Source: an uncultured Mycoplasmatota bacterium (GTDB taxonomy: Bacteria; Bacillota_I; Bacilli_A; RF39; UBA660). From it: a stretch of DNA of 34,645 bases. The notes below the pieces were generated by a model that was given only the letters and a program-made list of their open reading frames with translations, ran no database searches and had not been told where the DNA came from. Below are positions 1 through 6,752 of this stretch, piece after piece (the stretch's first letter is position 1; every line of letters begins with the position of its first letter). The stretch covers positions 1-34,645 of the forward strand of contig CANOWY010000014.1 in the NCBI GenBank assembly GCA_947571135.1, written 5' to 3'. The position numbers and the translations under genes are program-made.

Positions 1-2
1 AA

Positions 3-1103
3 ATATGGGATTTAGGAGAATATGAAAGTCTAACAAGTATAGATGAAAGTAAAGTACATGAGATTCCGATTAAATTTGGACTTGAAAATACAAGTGATGA
101 GAATGCAGGAGAATGTACAACCCCAATGACGAGTGGTGCAACTGGAAACTGTAAGATTGGAGACTATATGACACCACCTGCATTCATAAGTATGGGAACG
201 AATGGTTTATGGGTAGGAAAGTTTGAGACAGGATACAAAGGAGCAACGAGTACGACTGCTGCTCAAGTAAATGCATCTGATTCAACTAAAATCCAAATCA
301 AACCGAATGTATATAGTTGGAGAAATATACAACTAGTAAATGCTCATCTAGCAAGTTACAATTACAAAAGAGAATTAGATAGTCATATGATGAAGAATAC
401 AGAGTGGGGAGCAGTTGCCTATTTACAACACTCAAAATATGGTTCTTCTACAAGTGTAAGAATTAACAACAATAGTGCCTATATAACTGGATATGCAGCA
501 AAAAATGAACCAACATGTGGATATACTGGAACAAATGAAAATTGTAATCGATATGAAAGTACAAATTTAGGTATAGATGGAACAAATACATATAATTACA
601 AGAATCCAACAAGTCAAGTAGCAAGTACAACTGGAAACTATACAGGAATCTATGACATGAGTGGAGGAGCATGGGAATACATGATGGGAGTTATGCTTGA
701 TTCTACGAATAGTGCTCCTCTATCAGGTAGAGATAGTGAAAATAATTCAGGATTTAATGGCCCTTATAGTGTCGGTGGCTCTTTAACAACTGGAATTGAT
801 TATCCCTCTACAAAATATTATGATAGTTATACCTATGATAGTTCTTCCAAAAATTTTAAAAGAAGAATTTTAGGAGATGCTACAAGTGAATTTGGGCCAT
901 TTGGTAATGTTATATATAGAAGTGAAACAAGGCAAACAAGTTTATGGTATATTGATGAGAGTTGGTTTGTTTACTCAGTGTATCCGTGGTTCAAGCGTGG
1001 AGGTAGTTTCTTTTATGGTCTTGGCGCAGGGGCCTTTAATTTTAGTCATGACATTGGACATGCTTACATAGCGTCTAGTTTTCGTATAGTTTTAGCAATA
1101 TGA
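3..1103 (+). CDS. Surface-type protein with FGE-like (C-type lectin fold) C-terminal domain, 5'-truncated by the window edge
   Basis: The reading frame is open from base 3, so the true start lies outside the window; the first internal ATG at 126 has no ribosome binding site. The visible part is rich in Ser, Thr, Asn, Gly and Tyr, as in exported proteins. Motifs typical of the formylglycine-generating-enzyme/sulfatase-modifying fold are visible: EWGAVAYLQHSKYG, YDMSGGAWEYMMG, and a C-terminal RGGSFFYGLGAGAFNF ending in SFRIVL. Proteins with this C-terminus are common in gut Bacillota, often behind a prepilin-like or signal-anchor N-terminus, which cannot be checked here. Catalytic activity is doubtful; a binding role is more likely. 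Around 960-1070 the GC content is visibly higher than in the rest of the gene. The stop overlaps the start of the downstream HTH gene (ATGA). Confidence 0.7.
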   Translation: MWDLGEYESLTSIDESKVHEIPIKFGLENTSDENAGECTTPMTSGATGNCKIGDYMTPPAFISMGTNGLWVGKFETGYKGATSTTAAQVNASDSTKIQIKPNVYSWRNIQLVNAHLASYNYKRELDSHMMKNTEWGAVAYLQHSKYGSSTSVRINNNSAYITGYAAKNEPTCGYTGTNENCNRYESTNLGIDGTNTYNYKNPTSQVASTTGNYTGIYDMSGGAWEYMMGVMLDSTNSAPLSGRDSENNSGFNGPYSVGGSLTTGIDYPSTKYYDSYTYDSSSKNFKRRILGDATSEFGPFGNVIYRSETRQTSLWYIDESWFVYSVYPWFKRGGSFFYGLGAGAFNFSHDIGHAYIASSFRIVLAI

Positions 1104-1294
1104 TAAAATTAAAAGAAATACGTAAATCCTGTAATATGACTCAAGAAAAACTAGCAAAACTACTTCAAATAACGCAACAACAATATTCTAGATATGAGAC
1201 TGACTCTAATAAAATTTCGTTGGAAATGTTTTTAAAAATAGTAGAGGTATGTAATTATGATATCAAACTTGTAAAGAGAGTTATAAAAAAGTAA
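1100..1294 (+). CDS. Minimal XRE-family helix-turn-helix protein
   Basis: This 64-residue protein is almost entirely one Cro/C1-type HTH domain: LKEIRKSCNMTQEKLAKLL forms helices 1-2, and ITQQQYSRYETDSN is the recognition segment with the typical S-R-Y/W-E ending. There is no effector or dimerisation domain beyond about residue 60. Its ATG overlaps the stop of the surface-protein gene by four bases, so translation is probably coupled. It may tune expression of the upstream surface-protein locus or act as a small antidote-type regulator; both are inference. A terminator hairpin overlaps its stop codon and closes the transcription unit. Confidence 0.8.
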   Translation: MIKLKEIRKSCNMTQEKLAKLLQITQQQYSRYETDSNKISLEMFLKIVEVCNYDIKLVKRVIKK

Positions 1295-1303
1295 CTCTTT
1301 TTT
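1277..1303 (+). terminator. Rho-independent terminator after the HTH gene
   Basis: Stem AGAGTTA (1277-1283) pairs with TAACTCT (1292-1298) across an A-rich loop and runs into a T tract ending at 1303. The HTH stop codon TAA (1292-1294) lies within the right arm. Confidence 0.7.
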
Positions 1304-1336
1304 CTTAATTCGACAAAATTTTCAAACTTTTTTCGT

Positions 1337-1355
1337 TATACTAAATTTGGTGAAG
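1337..1355 (+). promoter_or_regulatory. -10 element and ribosome binding site of sirA
   Basis: TATACT at 1337-1342 is followed six bases later by GGTGAAG (1349-1355) and the ATG at 1360. Only 17 bases separate the -10 element from the start codon, so the leader would be roughly 10 bases long. No convincing -35 box is present at the usual spacing. Confidence 0.5.
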
Positions 1356-1359
1356 TAAA

Positions 1360-1776
1360 ATGCGTTCATTCTATATTTTTAAAATCAAAGACGAATATGC
1401 AATTCTAACAAAAAATAATCCCTATCAATTATTTCGATTGCTAGATTTTATTTATAATTTAGATAAAGAAGATATTAGTCGTGGAATAGATTTGTTTTAC
1501 AAACTTGTAGAAAAATTAGATGGTAAATCTTTAGATATTCAATTATTTAAAAATTATCGTGAAAATTATTTTTATACAAAATTTAAAAATATTCATCAAG
1601 TAAATAATATTTATAAAAAAGAGGAATCAAAACTGACTATTCGTAATCATTATTTATTATTAGTAAGTACTATTATAAAACCTGTATTTTTAAATGATTT
1701 GAAAACGATAAACAATCTCTTTTTATGTGATTTTGAAAATAAAGATTACTTTTGGTTAGAAAAACTAGCAGTATAA
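1360..1776 (+). CDS. sirA: Sporulation inhibitor of replication, SirA-like
   Basis: SirA binds domain I of DnaA and blocks new rounds of replication as cells commit to sporulation. The protein is 138 residues, close to the roughly 148 of B. subtilis SirA. It shows the family pattern of an N-terminal FYIFKIKDEY strand, a middle IYNL/LFYKLVEKL helical part, and a C-terminal segment ending in LFLCDFENKDYFWL. There is no signal peptide or membrane segment, in keeping with a cytosolic DnaA partner. The strongest support is context: the next gene is yneF, exactly as in B. subtilis where sirA was named yneE. The gene fits with the germination operon nearby. Sequence similarity in this family is low, so the call rests partly on synteny. 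Confidence 0.8.
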   Translation: MRSFYIFKIKDEYAILTKNNPYQLFRLLDFIYNLDKEDISRGIDLFYKLVEKLDGKSLDIQLFKNYRENYFYTKFKNIHQVNNIYKKEESKLTIRNHYLLLVSTIIKPVFLNDLKTINNLFLCDFENKDYFWLEKLAV

Positions 1777-1833
1777 ACTTTACAAACGCATATATATTTT
1801 AGTAAAATAAAAAGTAGAAAAGGAGAAATGGAA

Positions 1834-2043
1834 ATGTTACATGACATTTTATTAATTTTAATTGGCCTAATAGTTGGCTTATTAGTCGGTTTTTTTGGAG
1901 CACGTTTTACAATGAAAAAGTTTATGCAAAAAAATCCTCCAATCAACGAAAAAATGATTGAAGCCATGATGAGTAGTATGGGAAGAAAGCCAAGTCAGAA
2001 ACAAGTAAATCAAGTAATGAAACAAATGAATAAGTTTATGTAA
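1834..2043 (+). CDS. yneF: YneF family (UPF0154) small membrane protein
   Basis: The protein has one N-terminal transmembrane helix (ILLILIGLIVGLLVGFFGA), then a basic segment, then the family signature KNPPINEKMIEAMMSSMG and KPSQKQVNQVMKQM. Length (69 residues) matches the family. The molecular function is unknown; it is presumably an inner-membrane protein with its C-terminus in the cytoplasm. An in-frame ATG six bases upstream (1828) sits only two bases from the AGGAG ribosome binding site, so the ATG at 1834, eight bases from GGAG, is the better start. It follows sirA by about 57 bases and may share its transcript. Confidence 0.92.
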   Translation: MLHDILLILIGLIVGLLVGFFGARFTMKKFMQKNPPINEKMIEAMMSSMGRKPSQKQVNQVMKQMNKFM

Positions 2044-2095
2044 TTATAAAAAGGTAATTAAAAATCACTTTTTTGACGTAAAGTAGCATAATAAT

Positions 2096-2124
2096 TTGAC
2101 TTGATTTGTAAAATAGAATATGGT
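2096..2124 (+). promoter_or_regulatory. Vegetative-type promoter for the membrane-anchored acidic protein
   Basis: TTGACT (2096-2101) and TATGGT (2119-2124) are separated by 17 bases. Transcription would begin near 2131, upstream of the RBS AAAGGTGG and the ATG at 2158. The promoter overlaps the longest possible reading frame (TTG at 2101), which argues for the ATG at 2158 as the true start. Confidence 0.65.
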
Positions 2125-2157
2125 ATCCTTAATTATAGAATAAAAGGTGGTGGGGAT

Positions 2158-3114
2158 ATGGAATTCCTATATAAACTTTACAGTAATAATTATTTTGGAA
2201 TTGGATTATTTATCGTAATTACTGTATTAGCGTTTTCATTTTTAGTAATTTTATTTTTTGGGAAAAGAGACGAAAAGGTAAGAAATGAAAAACGATTAGA
2301 AAATCATAAATCATTAGAACAGACAAAGATAGAAAAAATAGAAGAAAATAAAGAACCAGATTTAGAAATTGAAAAAATAGAACAAACTGCGATAGCGGAA
2401 GAACCAAAAGAAAAAACAGAGACTGTATCTTTAGAAAATAATGCGCCAATTTCATTTCATCTAGAGGAAGAAATAGCAAAGGAAAAAACAACAGAAACTC
2501 CTATTTTAGACGAGACACTAGAATATTTTGAAGAAACTCCTAAAGAAGAATTAGATCCTTTTGCTACTAGTAATATTGTTTTGAATACGGATTACATAAA
2601 TCAAAATAAACCAGATATTATTGCTAATGAATCAGAAATTCCTTTAAGATCTTCTGATATTTATAATTTAGATTCTATAATGAATGAGGAAGTTAATCCG
2701 ATACAAGAAGAATCAATTGATGATGTATTAAATAAATATGATGCCATTGAAGAAAGAATAATAGATAATTCTGCAAAAGAAGTAATACATGAACAAGAAT
2801 ATTATCCACAAGAGGAGCAAGAAATAAATATATTTGAGAGAAACGAAGATTCAGTAAAAAGAACATCGACACCATTTAGTTCTGTTTATTTAACAAAAGA
2901 AGAAGCAGATACGAAAGAAGAATTGGAAGAACAAAAAATAGTTACCCCAAATAAACCAGCATTTGAAATGCCGAAAAGAGTAGATTTACCAAAGAGAAAC
3001 TCTGGTGCTATTAATGAAAGTATTATATCTTCTATATATAGTGGCAATCAAGAGAATCATACAGATAATATTTTTAATAACTTTGAAGATGATACCTATA
3101 ATTTAAAAAAATAG
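2158..3114 (+). CDS. Membrane-anchored acidic protein of unknown function
   Basis: I do not recognise this family. Of 318 residues, about 10-38 form one strong transmembrane helix (YFGIGLFIVITVLAFSFLVI), followed by a basic stop-transfer stretch (GKRDEKVRNEKR). The remainder is highly charged, Glu/Lys-rich and low in complexity, probably a largely disordered cytoplasmic tail. Near the C-terminus a more conserved-looking island, FEMPKRVDLPKRNSGAINES, precedes an acidic end. The layout of one N-terminal anchor and a long acidic linker resembles scaffold or divisome adaptor proteins such as ZipA or EzrA-like anchors, but no homology is visible. The gene has its own promoter and is closed by a terminator overlapping its stop codon, so it is monocistronic. 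Confidence 0.75.
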   Translation: MEFLYKLYSNNYFGIGLFIVITVLAFSFLVILFFGKRDEKVRNEKRLENHKSLEQTKIEKIEENKEPDLEIEKIEQTAIAEEPKEKTETVSLENNAPISFHLEEEIAKEKTTETPILDETLEYFEETPKEELDPFATSNIVLNTDYINQNKPDIIANESEIPLRSSDIYNLDSIMNEEVNPIQEESIDDVLNKYDAIEERIIDNSAKEVIHEQEYYPQEEQEINIFERNEDSVKRTSTPFSSVYLTKEEADTKEELEEQKIVTPNKPAFEMPKRVDLPKRNSGAINESIISSIYSGNQENHTDNIFNNFEDDTYNLKK

Positions 3115-3139
3115 TTCATTTTTTTGAACTATTTTTTTT
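3105..3139. terminator. Bidirectional terminator between convergent genes
   Basis: AATAGTTCA (3110-3118) pairs perfectly with TGAACTATT (3125-3133) across a loop of six T. It is flanked by an A tract on the left and a T tract on the right, so it works in both directions. The stop codons of both convergent genes (TAG 3112-3114 on plus, TGA complement 3116-3118 on minus) lie inside the left arm. Confidence 0.85.
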
Positions 3140-4159
3140 ATATCGATATAACAAATAACCAAACAGTGTGGGAATTGTTATAAGAAAGACTACTGTTGTA
3201 CATATAGGGAAAATATAATAAATCATAAGTTCATTAGTATAATATTTTCCTATAAACATAAATGAAATAAAGAAACTTAAAATTATAAATAAAGCATGTA
3301 CAATACTTTTTCCTTTTTTAAAAAGCAATTCTTTCATCATTAAAGATGACATCGACAGATAAATAAAGACATCAAATATCCAAGAAAGTGCAACTATATT
3401 TTCTATTTTTTCAATAAAATCAAGTATTTTAATTTCTTTCAATATAATGTATTCTGGGAATCGATAAATACTAGCAAGTATCGGCCCTACAATTGCAATA
3501 ATTAAAAACATCTTGGCAATTAAAGTAAAACTTCCCAATAGATAAGAAGAGGTACTATTGCTTTTATTAGTAACTAACATAAGAATAGAAGGAGAAACAG
3601 AAAGCGTTGTATAATAAAATACAGATTTTATAAAATCAAATGTTGGAGTTACGAATAAAGGAGAGATATTTTCTAAACTGGCATATCCACATAATGCTCC
3701 CAACGAAAGAAGTGTTAACAAAAGAGAAATAGGAAATAAACAAGTAGCCACTCGAAATGTAGTCGTAGGGCCATTTTTGCTAATTCGAATTAAAAGTAGG
3801 GCAAGAGGAAGAGATATAAACCAAATAGGAGTTTTGATTAAAAAGAAAGATGCTGCAAATAATTGTATAAAGGTAAGTCCTTCACAAAGTAAAGTAAATG
3901 CATAAATAAAAAGAATGATTCTTAAAATTACACCTAATCCTTTCATTTCTTTTAATACATCACTTAATGTTTTTTCTCCCTTATATTTTTGAATTTTATT
4001 GATAAGAAAAATGAAAAATAATCCAATTAGAGATCCCAATAAAAAGGCTAAAATGCTATCTTGTTTGGAAAGTCCAGTGATAAGAGAAAAACCAATTCCT
4101 AAAAATAGTGAACGTGTTAAAAAATAATGAACTGAAAAATTTTCTAATTTGCTTGTCAT
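3116..4159 (-). CDS. gerKB: Spore germination receptor subunit B (GerAB/GerKB family permease)
   Basis: This is the APC-superfamily membrane subunit of a germinant receptor in the spore inner membrane, thought to bind the germinant. It has 347 residues, near the family's usual 360, with about ten hydrophobic segments, for example FLTRSLFLGIGFSLITG near the N-terminus, and a basic C-terminal tail (YRYKKNSSKK). It is the third gene of an A-C-B operon, the same order as B. subtilis gerK; its ATG overlaps the gerKC stop by four bases. The subunit lacks long soluble loops, as expected. It could equally be named gerAB; the choice of K follows gene order only, and the germinant cannot be told from sequence. 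Confidence 0.93.
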   Translation of the reverse strand: MTSKLENFSVHYFLTRSLFLGIGFSLITGLSKQDSILAFLLGSLIGLFFIFLINKIQKYKGEKTLSDVLKEMKGLGVILRIILFIYAFTLLCEGLTFIQLFAASFFLIKTPIWFISLPLALLLIRISKNGPTTTFRVATCLFPISLLLTLLSLGALCGYASLENISPLFVTPTFDFIKSVFYYTTLSVSPSILMLVTNKSNSTSSYLLGSFTLIAKMFLIIAIVGPILASIYRFPEYIILKEIKILDFIEKIENIVALSWIFDVFIYLSMSSLMMKELLFKKGKSIVHALFIILSFFISFMFIGKYYTNELMIYYIFPICTTVVFLITIPTLFGYLLYRYKKNSSKK

Positions 4160-5238
4160 TGTTCCACCTCAAATACTAAACCATTTCTATTTATAATTGC
4201 TTTTGCTTCGTATTCATAACTTAATAATTTAAAATCAACATCTTTTTTATTCTTTTGGTAATAAATTTGTTTGATTTTTAAAATATCACTATCATATTTT
4301 ATGGATTGTTTTATTACTTCTTCCATATCTTGTTTTAATTTTTCTTCTACCTTTTTTTGAATACTTTCGTAAGTCTCTATTTCTTTAAAATTCATTTTGC
4401 AATGATTTTCTACTATTCTTGTTTCTATTTCAGTTGAAATTTTGACTTTATTTTCGTCTATTTTAATTTCGGATTTAGGGTTATTAAAAGTTGTTAAAAT
4501 TATATCATTTTCTTCATCATTTGGGCAACTCACTGTAAAATGAATTTCTTTTGAATCTCCATTCATTACATTAAAGGTTGCCGATTCATCTTCCGATAAA
4601 AAGGTTTGCATATTGTATCCCTTAAATATGGCAAGAGGGCCAAGTTTTAAGATTCCATTTTTAATTTCGATAGAAGAAGCATAAGTATCTTTTCGAGGAT
4701 CAATAATATTGGTAACAAATTTTTCATAATTTAAATTTGCAGCAATGTTGTTGGCAAAAAGAAGACTATCGATTAATTTGGCAATGGCTGTACTTGCAAC
4801 TGGATTATTAGTATCTGTGTTGTTTATGATTTCAAAAGCCGAAGTATCTTTCGCAATTACTAAGTAGAAAATGTTACGTATATGATTATCACGGATTAAA
4901 AAGTCGATAATTTCTTTAACATGATTTCTAGCCACTTCTTCACTAATAACTAGTGTTTTTAAGTGTGCCAGATAAGGAACTTTCGCAATTTCTAAAGAGG
5001 CATCTGAAAATGCTTCCGAAAGAGAACTTCCACTTCCTTGTGTGACATATACTTTTGAGGCTTCTGGATTATCTTCTGGATTGATGGTATTTAATATTTC
5101 ATACGCTACTTCAAATTTATCATTTTCATAGTCTACAGAAATTCCTGAAACAATTGCCATATCGTTTAATTCAGTGTAATCATAACAACCACTTGTTAAA
5201 AATAACAGAGCAAGAAGGATAAGAATAGTTTTTTTCAT
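4156..5238 (-). CDS. gerKC: Spore germination receptor subunit C (Ger(x)C lipoprotein)
   Basis: A 360-residue lipoprotein. The signal peptide MKKTILILLALLFLTSGC gives a lipobox with the modified Cys at residue 18, immediately followed by YDYTELNDMAIVSGISVDYE, the family N-terminal motif. The middle region contains the conserved stretch LKTLVISEEVARNHVKEIIDFLIRD in shortened form, and the C-terminal domain is mixed alpha/beta (KVEEKLKQDMEEVIKQ). It sits on the outer face of the spore inner membrane with subunits A and B and is needed for receptor function. The start overlaps the gerKA stop by four bases, and its own stop overlaps gerKB, so translation of the three subunits is coupled. Confidence 0.94.
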   Translation of the reverse strand: MKKTILILLALLFLTSGCYDYTELNDMAIVSGISVDYENDKFEVAYEILNTINPEDNPEASKVYVTQGSGSSLSEAFSDASLEIAKVPYLAHLKTLVISEEVARNHVKEIIDFLIRDNHIRNIFYLVIAKDTSAFEIINNTDTNNPVASTAIAKLIDSLLFANNIAANLNYEKFVTNIIDPRKDTYASSIEIKNGILKLGPLAIFKGYNMQTFLSEDESATFNVMNGDSKEIHFTVSCPNDEENDIILTTFNNPKSEIKIDENKVKISTEIETRIVENHCKMNFKEIETYESIQKKVEEKLKQDMEEVIKQSIKYDSDILKIKQIYYQKNKKDVDFKLLSYEYEAKAIINRNGLVFEVEQ

Positions 5239-6671
5239 GATTCACCCACCTTTTTCTTAATTTGGTTTTTCTTCGCAAGTACTTTGCTTCTTTTGGTATC
5301 ATTGACATATTTTACTTTAAATAATGTTTTTTTAATATAAGTAAAATCAAAAGGAACAATTGGATAATAATATGGTTTTCCTGCTGAAGATACACTGGTA
5401 ATGTGGATTAAAAAGTAAATGAGTGCGAGTGCAATTCCATAAAGACCATACATAGCAGCAAGAATTAAAAAGACGAATCTAAAATACCGTATGGCATTGA
5501 TAACTTCAAGTTCTGTGAAAATTAAACTTGTGATAAAGGTAAATGCTATAATAATAATCATGATTGGACTTACAATTCCAGCAGAAACAGCGGCTTCTCC
5601 TAATACTAAAGCCCCAAGTATTGAAATGGCACTTCCATAACTACTTGGAAACCTTAAATCACTTTCCCTTAAAATTTCACAAACAATTACCATTACAATG
5701 GCTTCAATAATAGTAGGAAATGGTACGCCATCGTTTTGTCCAGCAAAATTTACAAGTAAACTTGTAGGGATTGTTTCCATATTATAATTCACAAGTGAAA
5801 TATAAATACCTGGAAGCATCATGGTAATAAAAAAACTAAAAAAACGTAAAACTTTCAAAAAGTTTACATTAACATTACGATTGTAATTGTCAACAACAGG
5901 ATTAATAAAGTCTGCAAAAAAAGAAGGAAGGATTAAGACAAAAGGGGACGTATCTACCATGACACAAACTTTTCCTTCTAAAAGTGCTGTTGCAATCACA
6001 TCTGGCCTTTCACTTTGGGAAATTGTAGGAAAAGGAGTTTTTTCATCTTCTGATAAAATATTGGCTATATTTCCAGCATCAATAATTCCATCTACATCGA
6101 TTTTATTTAATTTATCTTTAATAGAATTAACAATGGATTCATCTGTGATATCATCAAAATATAAAATTTGTACTTTGGTATTGGTTTTCCTTCCCATATT
6201 CAAATCATCACTTTTTAAGTGACTTGATTTAATACGACGTTTTAAAAGTCCTAAATTAATCTGAATATTTTCAGTAAAAGCATCACTAGGTCCATAAATG
6301 GATTTTTGTACCTCAGGTACACTTACACTACGATTAATGTCGGCTTTGGTTTCAAATCCTAAAATCTCTTTACTCGTTAAAACAATAGTAAAACCATTCG
6401 TTAAATAAAATTCAATTTGGTCAACTTCTTTTATTTTGACCGTATTAGGTCCTGGTATTATACTTTCGATATCATATTTTTTTACACCTTTTAAATTATT
6501 AATTGAAGTGAGTTGTTTCAAAATATAATCATTTACTTTGTCACTACCTGTAACACTTTCTAAATAGATAACATAAATATCTTTAAATTGCTTTGTTTTA
6601 ATTTTTTTGACAATAAAGTCTGTGTTTTTTTCAAATTCTTCTTGTAGTCTTTTTAAGATTTTCTCTTGCAT
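5235..6671 (-). CDS. gerKA: Spore germination receptor subunit A (GerAA/GerKA)
   Basis: The A subunit has a large N-terminal cytoplasmic domain (about residues 1-240) followed by about five to six membrane helices; the whole protein is 478 residues, normal for the family. Family landmarks include IIPGPNTVKIKEVDQIEF, KRRIKSSHLKSDDLNMG, the VMVDTSPFVLILPSFFADF segment before the first helix, and PFPTIIEAIVMVIVCEILRE. The tail is basic (KRSKVLAKKNQIKKK). An ATG four codons upstream (6683) lies over the ribosome binding site; the ATG at 6671, six bases from GGTGA, is preferred. A forespore sigma-G-like promoter directly precedes it. With gerKC and gerKB it should form one germinant receptor. Confidence 0.94.
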   Translation of the reverse strand: MQEKILKRLQEEFEKNTDFIVKKIKTKQFKDIYVIYLESVTGSDKVNDYILKQLTSINNLKGVKKYDIESIIPGPNTVKIKEVDQIEFYLTNGFTIVLTSKEILGFETKADINRSVSVPEVQKSIYGPSDAFTENIQINLGLLKRRIKSSHLKSDDLNMGRKTNTKVQILYFDDITDESIVNSIKDKLNKIDVDGIIDAGNIANILSEDEKTPFPTISQSERPDVIATALLEGKVCVMVDTSPFVLILPSFFADFINPVVDNYNRNVNVNFLKVLRFFSFFITMMLPGIYISLVNYNMETIPTSLLVNFAGQNDGVPFPTIIEAIVMVIVCEILRESDLRFPSSYGSAISILGALVLGEAAVSAGIVSPIMIIIIAFTFITSLIFTELEVINAIRYFRFVFLILAAMYGLYGIALALIYFLIHITSVSSAGKPYYYPIVPFDFTYIKKTLFKVKYVNDTKRSKVLAKKNQIKKKVGES

Positions 6672-6686
6672 ATATTTCACCATTTT

Positions 6687-6716
6687 TAGTATGAACGAAA
6701 AAAGAATTGGGTATAC
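6687..6716 (-). promoter_or_regulatory. Sigma-G-like promoter of the gerKA-KC-KB operon
   Basis: Read on the minus strand, GTATA (6716-6712) is followed by exactly 18 bases and CATACTA (6693-6687). This fits the B. subtilis sigma-G pattern (gHATR, 17-18 bases, CATxHTA) at every specified position. Germination receptor operons are known sigma-G targets. The -10 element ends only 15 bases before the gerKA ATG, so the transcript would start almost at the ribosome binding site GGTGA. Confidence 0.65.
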
Positions 6717-6736
6717 CTATATTTCTATTGTATAAT
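6707..6736 (+). promoter_or_regulatory. Promoter of rlmD
   Basis: TTGGGT (6707-6712) and a perfect TATAAT (6731-6736) are 18 bases apart. The -10 element ends 16 bases before the ATG at 6753, giving a leader of about 10 bases with GGTG as ribosome binding site. The promoter overlaps the -35 part of the divergent sigma-G-like promoter. Confidence 0.6.
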
Positions 6737-6752
6737 AAAATTGGTGTTAAAT

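Noticed and set aside
463-672. Minus-strand reading frame inside the surface-protein gene
   Set aside because: Low-complexity Leu/Tyr/His-rich translation opposite a well-supported gene, with no ribosome binding site.
2101-2157. TTG start extending the acidic membrane protein by 19 residues
   Set aside because: The extension runs through the promoter -10 element; the ATG at 2158 has the ribosome binding site.
5887-6222. Plus-strand 111-aa frame opposite gerKA
   Set aside because: It lies antisense to conserved GerA motifs and resembles no protein; an expected shadow.
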